Shown: positions 50,977-61,836, numbered from the stretch's first letter. The stretch: DNA of 64,000 nucleotides from Frondihabitans sp. PAMC 28766 (GCF_001577365.1 NZ_CP014513.1:1612001-1676000), one strand, 5' to 3'. Program-made: numbers and translations. Notes: generated by a model from the letters alone, not told the origin.

Positions 50977-51705
50977 GTGTCTCTCGCCTCTGATGCCGCT
51001 GTGGCCGCGCCCCCTCGAAGCGTGCTGGTCGTCGAAGACGACCCCATCGTGGCCGAAGTGGTCGTCTCCTACCTGCGTCGCGGCGGGCATCTCGCCGGCA
51101 TCGCGACCGACGGGCTCACCGCGGTCGTGCGCGTCCTCGACGAGCGACCCGACCTGATCCTCCTCGACCGCATGCTGCCCGGCATCGACGGGCTCGAGGT
51201 CTGCCGTCGCATCCGGGCCGTCACCGACGTGCCGATCATCATGCTGACCGCCTTGGGCGAGGAGCACGATCGCATCACCGGGCTCGAGGCCGGGGCCGAC
51301 GACTACCTCGTCAAGCCGTTTTCGCCGCGCGAGCTGATGCTGCGCGTCGATGCCGTGCTGCGACGCACCACCACGCCATTCGAGCTGCAGGCCGTCGTCA
51401 TGCAGGGCGGCTTCCGTCTCGACGCCTCGGCGCGCGAGATCACGCTCGAAGGCGAGCCGCTGACGCTCACGGTGCGCGAGTTCGACCTGTTGGCCTTTCT
51501 GATCCGGCATCCCGACCGAGTCTTTCGGCGCGAAGAGCTGCTGCGGGCCGTGTGGGGGTGGGAGGTCGGCGACCTCTCGACCGTGACCGTGCACGTGCGG
51601 CGGCTGCGCGAGAAGGTCGAGCAGGATGCGGGGGCGCCGGTCTGCCTCGTCACCGTCTGGGGTGTGGGCTATCGGTTCGTTCCCGGCGCTTCGGCCGTGT
51701 CGTGA
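50977..51705 (+). CDS. OmpR-family response regulator
   Basis: A 242-residue two-domain regulator. Receiver: acidic pocket VVEDDP, phospho-acceptor Asp in LILLDRMLPG, Thr in MLTALG, Lys in VKPFSP. C-terminal winged helix: LTVREFDLLAFLIRHPDRVF, with the turn VTVHVRRLREKVE. Start GTG at 50977; a longer frame from 50890 adds 29 unconserved residues. The stop overlaps the kinase start (GTGA). It likely controls the neighbouring envelope or sugar-transfer genes, which are divergent or nearby. Confidence 0.94.
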   Translation: MSLASDAAVAAPPRSVLVVEDDPIVAEVVVSYLRRGGHLAGIATDGLTAVVRVLDERPDLILLDRMLPGIDGLEVCRRIRAVTDVPIIMLTALGEEHDRITGLEAGADDYLVKPFSPRELMLRVDAVLRRTTTPFELQAVVMQGGFRLDASAREITLEGEPLTLTVREFDLLAFLIRHPDRVFRREELLRAVWGWEVGDLSTVTVHVRRLREKVEQDAGAPVCLVTVWGVGYRFVPGASAVS

Positions 51706-52979
51706 ACGGCGCCGCCGACTGGCTGCATGTCTCGCTCTGGGCGCTCGGTGCCGCCCTCGGCGTGGGCATCGTCGCCGCCGTGGTGCTGCGGCTGATGCGC
51801 CGGGCGTCGCTCGTGCTGCAGATCGTCGTGGTCGCCGTCGCAGCTGTCGGCTCGCTGGTGGGCGGCATGGTCATCGCCGCCGATCGCATGTACGTGTCGC
51901 AGGCCGACTTCGGCGTCTTCCTCTGGCTGGCCGCTGTCGCCGGGCTGGTGTCGGTCGCGCTCGCCGTGGTGCTCGGGGTGTCGCTCGTGCGCAACAGCCA
52001 CGTGGTGATCGACCGTGCCCGCCGTCTCGGTGATCCTGCTGTCTCGGGTGCCGTGGCGGGGCGGCCCCTGTCGAACGAGTTCGCTGTTCTCGCTCGCGAG
52101 TTGGCGGCCTCAGACGAGCGCCTGTCGCGCTCGCGCGAGCGCGAGGCTCGCACCGAGGCGGCGCGGCGCGAGCTCGTCGCCTGGATCTCGCACGACCTCC
52201 GCACGCCCCTGGCCGGGCTGCGCGCCATGGGCGAGGCACTCGAAGACGGAGTCGCCGACGACCCCGCGCGTTACCACCGGCTGATGCTCGACCAGGTGGA
52301 CCGTCTCGGAGGCATGGTCGACGACCTCTTCCAGCTCTCGACCATCCACGCGGGCGCGTTGCGTCTCGACAAGCAGACCATGAGCGTGGTCGAGCTGGTC
52401 GACGATCTCGTGGCGCAGCTCGGGCCGGTCGCCGCGAGCCACGGTGTCGCCGTCGTTGGCCGCGACGTGGCCGATCTCACTCTCGAGGCCGACCCGCGCG
52501 AGCTCGCCCGCGCGATGGCCAATCTCGCGATGAACAGCATCCGGCTCTCGCCGTCGGGCGCCGAGATCGTGATCTCGGCTGCGGCCGGCGACGATGACTT
52601 CGTGGTGCTCTCCGTGGCCGATTCGGCCGGCGGTATCCGCGAGACCGACCTCGGGCGCGTGTTCGAGGCGGGGTGGCGTGGCTCGGCCGCCCGGGCCGCC
52701 GGTGATGGGCCGCGGATGGTCGTAGCCAGCAGTGGCTTCGGTGCCGCGAGCGGGGGCGGTGCGACCGACAGCGGTGCCGGTGGGGGCAGTGCCGGTGAGG
52801 CCGCGAACCGCGCGAGAGCGGCCGGCGGGCGCCGTGCGGCCGGAGCGCAGGGTGGCGCCGGTCTCGGGCTGGCCATCGTGCAGGGCATCGCGGCAGCCCA
52901 CGACGGGCGCGTGACGGTGCAGAACGTCGATGCCGGCTGCCGGTTCGACGTGTTCGTGCCGGTCTCGTCGGTGCGCTGA
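51702..52979 (+). CDS. Sensor histidine kinase with atypical ATP-binding region
   Basis: A 425-residue kinase with two to three N-terminal helices, almost no extracellular sensor, a HAMP-like linker, and a HisKA domain with the phospho-His in AWISHDLRTPLAGL. The ATPase domain is unusual: the N-box is ANLAMNSIRLSP, the G1 box reads DSAGGI rather than DxGxGI, and a low-complexity Gly/Ala/Ser-rich stretch of about 55 residues separates the F-box region from the G2 box GGAGLGLAIV. It is cognate to the overlapping response regulator. The small sensor part suggests it detects membrane or envelope state. Confidence 0.9.
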   Translation: MNGAADWLHVSLWALGAALGVGIVAAVVLRLMRRASLVLQIVVVAVAAVGSLVGGMVIAADRMYVSQADFGVFLWLAAVAGLVSVALAVVLGVSLVRNSHVVIDRARRLGDPAVSGAVAGRPLSNEFAVLARELAASDERLSRSREREARTEAARRELVAWISHDLRTPLAGLRAMGEALEDGVADDPARYHRLMLDQVDRLGGMVDDLFQLSTIHAGALRLDKQTMSVVELVDDLVAQLGPVAASHGVAVVGRDVADLTLEADPRELARAMANLAMNSIRLSPSGAEIVISAAAGDDDFVVLSVADSAGGIRETDLGRVFEAGWRGSAARAAGDGPRMVVASSGFGAASGGGATDSGAGGGSAGEAANRARAAGGRRAAGAQGGAGLGLAIVQGIAAAHDGRVTVQNVDAGCRFDVFVPVSSVR

Positions 52980-53037
52980 GCTCTCGGCCGAGCGGCGCGG
53001 CCTGTCACTCTGTCAGAAGGGCCCGATCGGCGGCCGG

Positions 53038-53055
53038 GGTGGTCCGCGGGCCACC
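53038..53055. terminator. Short palindrome between convergent genes
   Basis: The 18-base near-palindrome GGTGGTCCGCGGGCCACC lies between the histidine kinase stop and the stop of the convergent DUF2064 gene. It is probably part of a shared terminator. Confidence 0.5.
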
Positions 53056-53063
53056 TCGACGGG

Positions 53064-53717
53064 CTAGAGCGCGACGAGCTCAGAGCGCAGCTCGAGGCAC
53101 TCGCGCAGCGTGTGCGCGAATCGCCCGTGCGGTGCCTGCCGGGCGACGGCCACCGCGTCGTGAATCGTGTCGACGTCGGTGAGTTCGGGCAGAAATTCGA
53201 CGTCGAGGCCGGCCCGTGCGAGCCTGTTCAGCTGGTGGTTGCCGGTGTCGTTCTGCGACATGGGAACGCCGCGCAGCAGATCGCCGGTCGGTTCGCGCAG
53301 CCCGAGAGCCCAGAAGCCACCGTCGTTCGCGGGCCCGTACCAGGCGTCGGTGCCACTCGGCCATTCGTCGAACACCGGCGCGATCAGCGCCGACGTGATC
53401 TGCGGGGTGTCCATGCCGACCATCAGGGTCGGCCCGTCGACGGCGTCGAACATCGCGGCGAGGCGTTCGTCGAGGCCGCCGGAGACCTGCGGCATGATCT
53501 CGTAGCCGCGGGCAGCGGCCGGGGCGACCGTGCCGTCGAACAGCAGGATGCGACGGCGCGCCGGCAGGGCCGACACCGCCTCGAGGGTGTCGTCGAGTGC
53601 CGCCGCAGCGACTCGAGCCGCCTGCTCGAGCGTGAGCGGCGGGTTCAGCCGCGTCTTGACGCGACCGGGCAGGCACTCCTTGGCGATGACGACCAGCGTC
53701 GTCTCGGCGGCGCTCAT
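53064..53717 (-). CDS. DUF2064/TIGR04282-type glycosyl- or nucleotidyltransferase
   Basis: A 217-residue Rossmann-like transferase of the family called rSAM/selenodomain-associated transferase 1. Features: VVIAKECLPGRVKTRL (nucleotide-binding N-terminus), LMVGMDTPQITSALI, and YGPANDGGFWALG. Members resemble CobY/MobA-type nucleotidyltransferases and occur in arsenosugar-like clusters beside a GT2 enzyme and a nucleoside phosphorylase, as here. Start ATG at 53717 overlaps the GT2 stop (ATGA). It may activate a sugar 1-phosphate; this is inferred. Confidence 0.87.
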   Translation of the reverse strand: MSAAETTLVVIAKECLPGRVKTRLNPPLTLEQAARVAAAALDDTLEAVSALPARRRILLFDGTVAPAAARGYEIMPQVSGGLDERLAAMFDAVDGPTLMVGMDTPQITSALIAPVFDEWPSGTDAWYGPANDGGFWALGLREPTGDLLRGVPMSQNDTGNHQLNRLARAGLDVEFLPELTDVDTIHDAVAVARQAPHGRFAHTLRECLELRSELVAL

Positions 53718-54436
53718 CGTGCGTTCACCGCGGTGCGCTGGGCACCCGTCCGGGCGAGGCGCGCGGCGTCGGCCTTCGCCTCGCGTAACAGCCGTGACAT
53801 GTCCTGCACGGCGCGGACGGTGCCGCGGAGGGTGCCGGTCACCTTGCTGCGGCCGACGCGAGGGGCGTAGGGGACGTCGAGTTCCAGGATCCTGAAGTCG
53901 GCCTGCGAGGCCCGCAGCACCATCTCGAGCGGGTAGCCGCTGCGGCGATCCTGCAGGTCGAGGGCCAGCAGGTCGCGGCGCCACGCGACCCGCATGGGGC
54001 CGAGGTCGTGCAGGGCGACCCCGCTCGCGCGACGCATGAGGCGGGCGAGCGCGACATTGGCGAGCCGTGCGTGGAGCGGCCACGCGCCGCGAGCGGTGGG
54101 GCGGCGGCGGCCGAGGGTGAGTTCGGCGTCGCCGCGGACGACGGGAGAGACGAGGTCAGGGAGGTCGAGGGGGTCCATCGAGGCGTCGGCGTCGCAGAAG
54201 GCGACGATCGGCGCGGTGGCGGCGAGGAGGCCTGCGTGAGCGGCGGCACCGAACCCGCGGCGCGACTCGGTGACGACCGTGGCGCCGTGCTCGCGCGCGA
54301 CGGCGGCGCTGTCGTCGGTGGAGCCGTTGTCGACGACGATCGCCCGGTAGCCCTCGGGCAGACGCGAGAGCACCCAGGGCAGGGCCCCTTCTTCGTCGAG
54401 GGTGGGGAGGATGACGTCGACTTCGGCGGTGTTCAT
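53714..54436 (-). CDS. Family 2 glycosyltransferase
   Basis: A 240-residue GT-A fold enzyme without membrane helices. It starts VDVILPTLDEEGALPWVL, with the NDP-sugar site IVVDNGSTDDSAAVA and the metal-binding CDADASMDP. The segment MRVAWRRDLLALDLQDRRSGYPLEM is the acceptor region. The C-terminus resembles dolichol-phosphate-mannose-type synthases but lacks their transmembrane pair. It overlaps the DUF2064 gene by 4 bases, so the two act as a unit. The 130 bases upstream hold only a weak hairpin (GCAACC...GGTTGC, 54456-54478). Confidence 0.92.
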   Translation of the reverse strand: MNTAEVDVILPTLDEEGALPWVLSRLPEGYRAIVVDNGSTDDSAAVAREHGATVVTESRRGFGAAAHAGLLAATAPIVAFCDADASMDPLDLPDLVSPVVRGDAELTLGRRRPTARGAWPLHARLANVALARLMRRASGVALHDLGPMRVAWRRDLLALDLQDRRSGYPLEMVLRASQADFRILELDVPYAPRVGRSKVTGTLRGTVRAVQDMSRLLREAKADAARLARTGAQRTAVNAR

Positions 54437-54566
54437 GGTGGAGCTCCTTGGTGTCGCAACCACCCCAGCGGCGGTTGCATCAGGTGTTCGGAGCGGCGGC
54501 CCACAGGGTGGGGTGCCGGCCCGAACTGGGGGCGGATCGGCGGGAAGGGGGGAGGGTCGCCCGGCG

Positions 54567-55664
54567 TCAGATCCCGGCGCGCAGCGGGGCCCTCGCGAAC
54601 TCGAGCATGCCCTGGTCGAAGCTGACGGACGGCGCCCAACCGAGCTCGTCGCGGAGGCGAGCCGACGACGCCGTGATGTGGCGCACGTCGCCGGCGCGGT
54701 ACTCACCCGTGACGACGGGGTCCGCACCACCGGCGGCCCGGGCGAGAGAGGCTGCCATCTCGCCGATCGTGTGCACGTGCCCCGAGCCGACGTTGAAAGT
54801 CCGGACGTTGTCGGCGGGCTGCGCCGCCGTCCAGCCCAGGGCTGCGATGTTGGCCGACGCGATGTCGCGCACGTGCACGAAGTCGCGGCGCTGGGCGCCG
54901 TCTTCGAACACTCGCGGCGCCTCGCCGCGCTGGAGGGCCGAGCGGAAGAGCGACGCGACGCCGGCGTAGGGGGTGTTCTGTGGCATGCCCGGCCCGTAGA
55001 CATTGTGGTAGCGCAGCGACACCGCACGGCCGCCGGTCGACCGCGCCCACGAGGTCGCCAGGTGCTCTTGCGTGAGCTTCGTGATGGCGTAGACGTTGCG
55101 GGGGTCGAGCGGTGCGTCTTCAGAGATCAGCTCGGGCACGAGCAGGTCGCCGGCGTCGTCGCGCGGGTCGAAGACGCCGGCGTCGAGGTCGGCGATGCGC
55201 CGCGGCGCCGGTCTGACCAGGGCGCCCGAGGGGCTGCGGTAGGCGCCCTCGCCGTAGACCACCATCGACGACGCCTGGACGAGACGGTCGACGCCCGCGC
55301 GATCCATCGCGGCCAGCAGCGTCGCCGTGCCGAGCTCGTTGGACGAGACGTAGTCGGGCGCGTCTTGGAAGTCGACCCCGAGGCCGACCTTGGCAGCCTG
55401 GTGGCAGACGGCGTCGACGCCGTCGAGAACGGCATCGAGAGCCTCAGGATCACGGACGTCTCCGACCACGAGATCGACTCCCGCCGGCAGGGTGGGGGGC
55501 CCGCCGTGCACGTCGGAGCGCAGGCTGTCGAGCACCCGCACGGCCCACCCGTCGGCGAGGGCGGCCTCGACGACGGCGCCGCCGATGAAGCCGGCGCCGC
55601 CCGTGACGAGCAGGAGAGGCAGGGTCGCGCCGCCGGAAGCGCTCATGCTGCTGGCGATCGTCAT
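54567..55664 (-). CDS. NAD-dependent epimerase/dehydratase
   Basis: A 365-residue extended short-chain dehydrogenase. The nucleotide-binding turn is TGGAGFIGGAVVEA, the catalytic pair is in YAITKLTQEH, and RYHNVYGPGMPQNTPYAGV is typical of UDP-glucose epimerase/dehydratase relatives. It modifies a nucleotide sugar, perhaps supplying the neighbouring GT2. The stop-start overlap with the MTA phosphorylase upstream (4 bases) ties sugar-nucleotide change to MTA salvage. Substrate unknown. Confidence 0.92.
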   Translation of the reverse strand: MTIASSMSASGGATLPLLLVTGGAGFIGGAVVEAALADGWAVRVLDSLRSDVHGGPPTLPAGVDLVVGDVRDPEALDAVLDGVDAVCHQAAKVGLGVDFQDAPDYVSSNELGTATLLAAMDRAGVDRLVQASSMVVYGEGAYRSPSGALVRPAPRRIADLDAGVFDPRDDAGDLLVPELISEDAPLDPRNVYAITKLTQEHLATSWARSTGGRAVSLRYHNVYGPGMPQNTPYAGVASLFRSALQRGEAPRVFEDGAQRRDFVHVRDIASANIAALGWTAAQPADNVRTFNVGSGHVHTIGEMAASLARAAGGADPVVTGEYRAGDVRHITASSARLRDELGWAPSVSFDQGMLEFARAPLRAGI

Positions 55665-56545
55665 GCGGGAGGCCTCGGGGCTCCGGAGACCGGGTGGGCG
55701 AGCACGTCGGCCACCGCGGCGGCAGGGATCAGCTCGCGCGGCGAGTAGTCGGCGGGCAGAGCTCGCACGATCCGCTCGATCGCGGCGACGATGCGCGGCT
55801 GCGCGTCGGCGAGGCGGCGCATGACGAGCTCGGCGCTGACGACTTCGTCAGCGCCCGAGCCATCGCCGTCGAGGTCACCCGGGGCCGAAGCAGCAGGCGC
55901 CGACCCCGCATCCCCGTCCGTCACGAACGACAGATTGACCGTGCCGAGGTTCAGCTCGAGCGCCAGCGGCACCTCGGGCGCCATCGTCATGTTGACCGTG
56001 TGCGCTCCGGCCTGGCGGTACCACAGCGACTCGGCGCGGGTGGAGAAACGCGGGCCCTGGATCACGACGCAGGTGCCGGACGAGCGCAGGGGGAGCCCCT
56101 CGGCGGTCAGCGCCTCGATCGCGGCACGACGGAGGGCGGGGTCGAACGGGTCGGCCGCGGCCAGGTGCTGCACGGATCCTGCGCCGTCGGCCGTAGCCCC
56201 TTCGAAGAAGGTGTCGGGCCGCCCCCAGGTGCGGTCGATGAACTGGTCGGTGACTACGAAGGTGCCCGGCGCGTAGTCGGGGTGCACGCCGCCGACGGCC
56301 GACGACGACACGATGGCCGTGGCGCCGAGCGACGCGAGCGCCCAGACGTTGGCGCGGTAGCCGATGAGGTGAGGCGGCACCGAGTGGTCGCTGCCGTGGC
56401 GGGTGAGGAAGGCGACGCGTTTGCCGCCGAGCTCGCCCACCGTGACGGGGCTCGAGGTCGGCCCGTACGGTGTGTCGACCGTGAACGATTCGCTCGACGA
56501 GGCGGGGAAGAGCGAGTAGAGGCCGGAGCCGCCGATGACGGCCAC
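55661..56545 (-). CDS. mtnP: S-methyl-5'-thioadenosine phosphorylase (PNP/MTAP family)
   Basis: A 294-residue nucleoside phosphorylase. Features: VAVIGGSGLYSLFP at the N-terminus, the phosphate-binding LTRHGSDHSVPPHLIGYRAN, SSSAVGGVHPDYAPG, and the substrate segment TVNMTMAPEVPLALEL, where Met contacts the methylthio group. An acidic linker of about 30 residues (DLDGDGSGADE) interrupts the C-terminal part. The product is adenine plus 5-methylthioribose 1-phosphate. The start is GTG at 56545, the first available in the frame. No other methionine-salvage genes are near; instead sugar-transfer genes follow, which is unusual. Confidence 0.9.
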   Translation of the reverse strand: MAVIGGSGLYSLFPASSSESFTVDTPYGPTSSPVTVGELGGKRVAFLTRHGSDHSVPPHLIGYRANVWALASLGATAIVSSSAVGGVHPDYAPGTFVVTDQFIDRTWGRPDTFFEGATADGAGSVQHLAAADPFDPALRRAAIEALTAEGLPLRSSGTCVVIQGPRFSTRAESLWYRQAGAHTVNMTMAPEVPLALELNLGTVNLSFVTDGDAGSAPAASAPGDLDGDGSGADEVVSAELVMRRLADAQPRIVAAIERIVRALPADYSPRELIPAAAVADVLAHPVSGAPRPPA

Positions 56546-56663
56546 GTCGACGCGGGGAGCGCCTGGGGCGGGGTCGCAGGAGGGGAGAAGGCCATGGGTG
56601 CGACACTACTGAAAGGACGCGGGCTCGGTTCCGCGCAAGTATGACGAAACGGAGAAGGCCCGG

Positions 56664-57913
56664 ATGGTGCGCACGGTCGAGGAGCACGCGGAGGCGATCG
56701 CGCGGCTGGTGACGAGCGCTCTCGAGCACCGCGGCGGCGAGCATCTCGCGGTCGACGCCGAGCAGCACACGACGAGCCCGGACACGTACCGACTGCGCGT
56801 CCTCGTCGACGGCGTGCTCGCCTCGATCGACCTCCCGCCCTTCGACAACTCGCAGATGGACGGCTACGCGGTCGCCTCGGCCGACCTCGCCAGCGGCTCC
56901 GTCACCCTCCCGGTGGGCCCCAGGATCGCCGCGGGTCACCCGCCGGGGCACCTCGCCCCCGGCACCGCCGCGCCGATCATGACGGGGGCGCCCCTGCCCG
57001 GCGGGGCCGACGCCGTGATCCCCATCGAAGCGGCGACTCCCGATCGCTTCCTGCCGGAGACCGACGGGCAGGAGGTCACTCTCTCGGGCCCCGTGCCGCC
57101 CGAGCAGTTCGTGCGACGCACCGGCTCCGACATCCGTGCCGGCGACGTCCTCCTCGAGCGCGGCACCCTGTTGCGGGCCGCGCACTGGGGCGTGCTCGCC
57201 GCCTCAGGGGTCGACACGGTCGAGGTGCACGCGAAACCTCGCATCCTGGTCGTCTCGACCGGCTCCGAGTTGGCCGACGCGCAGGGCGACCTCGTCGCGG
57301 GCACGATCCACGATGCCAACGGGGCGTCGCTCGTCGCCGCGCTCGGCGAGGCGGGTGCTGACGTCAGCCTGCTGCGCGTGAGCGACGACGCGGGTGCCCT
57401 GCTCTCGGCGCTCGTCGAGGCGGCTGCCGATGCCGACCTCGTCGTCACGACGGGTGGCGTCAGCGCCGGCGCCTACGAGGTCGTGCGCGACGCCTTCGAG
57501 AGCCGCGGTGTGCGCTTCGAGTCGGTCGCGATGCAGCCGGGCGGTCCACAGGGCTGGGGTGTGCTGGCTCTCGACGACTTCGACGTGCCGGTGATCTGCT
57601 TCCCCGGGAACCCGGTGAGCGTGCTCGTCTCGTGGGAGGCGTTCCTCCGGGTGCCGCTCGCCCGGGCGCTGGGCCGTCCGGTGCCCCGGCGCGACGCTAC
57701 CGCCGCGCTCGCCGAGGGGCGGACTCTCCCGCCGGCAAGCACCAGATGCGTCGCGCTCGCATCGACGCCGACGGCCGCGTGCACCTCATCGGCGGGCCGA
57801 GCTCGCACCTGCTGCACTCGTACGCCATCTCGAACGCCCTGGCGCACATCCCGCTCGGCGTCTCGCGGGTCGAGGCCGGAGACGAGGTCGTAGTGTGGGC
57901 GCTCGATGACTGA
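56664..57913 (+). pseudogene. moeA: Molybdopterin molybdenumtransferase MoeA, frame broken by one missing C
   Basis: With one base restored it is a 416-residue MoeA that inserts molybdenum into adenylated molybdopterin. Conserved parts: PPFDNSQMDGYAV, PIMTGAPLPGGADAVIP, RRTGSDIRAGDVLL, STGSEL, TTGGVSAGAYEV and CFPGNPVSV. The frame breaks at CCC 57728-57730; one extra C gives LPAGKHQMRRARIDADGRV and the domain IV end. The corrected frame ends at TGA 57913, overlapping moaC by 8 bases. The coupled operon makes true inactivation unlikely; sequencing error is preferred. Confidence 0.88.
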
Positions 57914-58460
57914 CACCGCGTCTTCCGCGCCCCCCGGCCCCGGCTCCTCCGGCCCGGGCCTCTCGCACGTGCGCGACGACGGCAGCGCGCACATGGTCGA
58001 CGTGACCGGCAAGACCTCGACGAGGCGGGTCGCCAGGGCTCAGGCGATCCTGCGCACCCGCCCCGACGTCGTCGCGCAGATAGCCGACGGCAGCCTGCCC
58101 AAGGGTGAGGCGCTCGGCACCGCCCGCATCGCCGGGATCATGGCCGCGAAACAGACGTCGAACCTCATCCCCCTCTGCCACCCGCTGCCCATCGGCTCGG
58201 TCACGGTCGACTTCGAGACCGAGGGGCCCGGGGTCGAAGCGGGCAGCGTCAGGATCCTGACGGCCGTCTCGACCCGCGGAGTCACCGGCGTCGAGATGGA
58301 GGCCCTCACCGCCGCGTCCGTCGCCGCCCTCACCCTCTACGACATGATCAAGGCCGTCGACAAGCTCGCCGTGATCGAGGGCATCCAAGTGCTCGCGAAG
58401 CAGGGTGGGAAGAGCGGCGACTGGGTGCGCGACGGCGCCGACACGGAGGGAATCGCATGA
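57906..58460 (+). CDS. moaC: Cyclic pyranopterin monophosphate synthase MoaC
   Basis: A 184-residue enzyme that converts MoaA's product to cyclic pyranopterin monophosphate. Active-site motifs: [54 protein letters not shown] and the Lys in MIKAVDK. The first 20 residues are a Pro/Gly-rich extension. It overlaps moeA by 8 bases and the next gene by 4 (ATGA), so the four genes from moeA to moaE form one operon. Confidence 0.96.
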   Translation: MTDTASSAPPGPGSSGPGLSHVRDDGSAHMVDVTGKTSTRRVARAQAILRTRPDVVAQIADGSLPKGEALGTARIAGIMAAKQTSNLIPLCHPLPIGSVTVDFETEGPGVEAGSVRILTAVSTRGVTGVEMEALTAASVAALTLYDMIKAVDKLAVIEGIQVLAKQGGKSGDWVRDGADTEGIA

Positions 58461-58933
58461 CTCGCACAGCACTCGTGATCGTGGCGTCGACCAGGGCGTC
58501 GCGCGGCGAGGCCGTGGATCGCACCGGCCCCCTCCTGCGGGCGTGGCTCGACGAGCGCGGCTTCACGGTCGACGACCCCGTGGTGGTCGCCGACGGTGAG
58601 CCTGTAGGCCAGGCGCTGATCGCGGGCATCGCGCAGGGAGTCTCGATCGTGATCACCACGGGCGGCACGGGCGTCTCGCCCACCGACGCGACGCCCGAGA
58701 TGACCCTGCCGCTGATCGACAAGCGCCTGCTCGGGATCGAGGAGGAGCTGCGGCGGCGCGGGGCGGAGCACGTCATCACGGCGCTTCTGAGCCGGGGCAT
58801 CGTGGGAGTGGCCGGGCGGACGCTCGTGGTGAACCTGCCGGGGTCGTCCGGGGGAGTGCGCGACGGGCTGTCGCTGCTGGCTGAGATCCTCGACCACCTG
58901 CTCGATCAGATCGGTGGGGGAGACCATGAGTGA
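58457..58933 (+). CDS. mog: Molybdopterin adenylyltransferase Mog/MoaB
   Basis: A 158-residue MogA-fold enzyme that adenylates molybdopterin before MoeA inserts molybdenum. Motifs: [19 protein letters not shown], the substrate site [15 protein letters not shown], and [15 protein letters not shown]. Start ATG at 58457 overlaps moaC (ATGA), and its stop lies inside moaE's first codons. Confidence 0.94.
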   Translation: MTRTALVIVASTRASRGEAVDRTGPLLRAWLDERGFTVDDPVVVADGEPVGQALIAGIAQGVSIVITTGGTGVSPTDATPEMTLPLIDKRLLGIEEELRRRGAEHVITALLSRGIVGVAGRTLVVNLPGSSGGVRDGLSLLAEILDHLLDQIGGGDHE

Positions 58934-59360
58934 GGGCGCGCGCGTCCTTCGCGCCCGCGTCGTCGACACGGCGGTGTCCGTCGCCGAGTGCGCCGAGCTG
59001 GTCGGCATGGCCAGCGCCGGGGCCGTCGTCACCTTCGAGGGCGTCGTGCGCGACCACGACGGCGGGCGAGGCGTGACGCAGCTCGAGTACGAGGCGCACC
59101 CGAGCGCGACCGACGTGATCGGCGAGGTTGCGCGCGAAGTCGCCGCGTCGCATCCTGCCGTCGTGATCGCGGTCGAGCATCGCACCGGCACGCTCGACAT
59201 CGGCGACGTGGCGCTCGCCGCGGCCGTCTCGAGCGCGCACCGGGCCGAGGCGTTCGCCGCCTGCGCCGAGCTGATCGACGTGATCAAGGCGCGCGTGCCG
59301 ATCTGGAAGAAGCAGGACTTCGCCGACGGCTCGTCGGAGTGGGTCGCCTCGCTCGGCTGA
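58926..59360 (+). CDS. moaE: Molybdopterin synthase catalytic subunit MoaE
   Basis: A 144-residue protein that, with thiolated MoaD, adds the dithiolene sulfurs to cyclic pyranopterin. Conserved parts: GAVVTFEGVVRDHDGG, LEYEAHPSA, EHRTGTLDIGD, and the catalytic lysines in VPIWKKQDFADGS. ATG at 58926 with GGGGGA upstream; an in-frame GTG at 58914 is less likely. Overlaps mog by 8 bases. Last gene of moeA-moaC-mog-moaE; its partner MoaD is 14 kb away at 44434. Confidence 0.95.
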   Translation: MSEGARVLRARVVDTAVSVAECAELVGMASAGAVVTFEGVVRDHDGGRGVTQLEYEAHPSATDVIGEVAREVAASHPAVVIAVEHRTGTLDIGDVALAAAVSSAHRAEAFAACAELIDVIKARVPIWKKQDFADGSSEWVASLG

Positions 59361-59399
59361 CGTTTAGGCGAGAGCGAGCGCGCCGCCTACCCTTGGGGA

Positions 59400-61216
<1,817 letters not shown>

Positions 61217-61259
61217 CCTCTCGGCCCAGGGCGCGCGGGCTGCGGCCCGGGCTCGTGCG

Positions 61260-61772
61260 ATGAGCTCGCAGGGGCCCGACCTCGGCGAGTGGCGCGCGGT
61301 CGTCACGTCGCCGGTGCTGACGGGCGCCTCCATCGTGATCGGCGTGGCCGCGGCGGCGACGCTCGTCTACTGGATCGCGGTCGGCTCGAACCTCGACCTG
61401 CTCGTCGTGGTGCTCGTGCTGATGTTCGTGTTCGCTTTCGTGGCCGGGACGGCGCGGGTCGTCGTCACGATCGGAAGCCACGGTCTGCAGGCGACGTCCG
61501 CCCTCCTCGGCTTCGCCTGGACGAACCTCTCGCTCGACGACATCGCCGACGCGCGAGTCGCAGACGTGTCGATCGGCAGCTGGTTCGGGTGGGGCTACCG
61601 GGCGTCGCTCGGCGGCACCGCGCTGATCCTGCACGGTGATCGCGGGCTGGTGGTCGATCTCGTCTCGGGCAAGGAGTTCACGCTGACGCTGCCCGACCCG
61701 GAGTGGGCGCTCGCGGCGCTCGAGACCGCGGCCGATGCGCGCGGCGGGTCGGGTTCGCTCGACCGCCCGTAG
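61260..61772 (+). CDS. Membrane-anchored PH-like domain protein
   Basis: A 170-residue protein: short cytoplasmic N-terminus, two helices (about residues 20-65), then a beta-rich PH-like domain of about 90 residues containing WFGWGYR and SGKEFTLTLP. The domain matches the C-terminal part of the DUF1648 protein at 1962-2921 (shared pattern W-x-GWGYR, then GKEF). I know no function for it. It starts 43 bases after the ABC-F gene and may be co-transcribed. A family-2 palindromic element follows its stop. Confidence 0.72.
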   Translation: MSSQGPDLGEWRAVVTSPVLTGASIVIGVAAAATLVYWIAVGSNLDLLVVVLVLMFVFAFVAGTARVVVTIGSHGLQATSALLGFAWTNLSLDDIADARVADVSIGSWFGWGYRASLGGTALILHGDRGLVVDLVSGKEFTLTLPDPEWALAALETAADARGGSGSLDRP

Positions 61773-61836
61773 CCCGCCCCGCCCCTCCCTTATCGGCCCG
61801 GCCCCGCCCCGCCCGGCCCTTAACGGCCCGGCCCCG

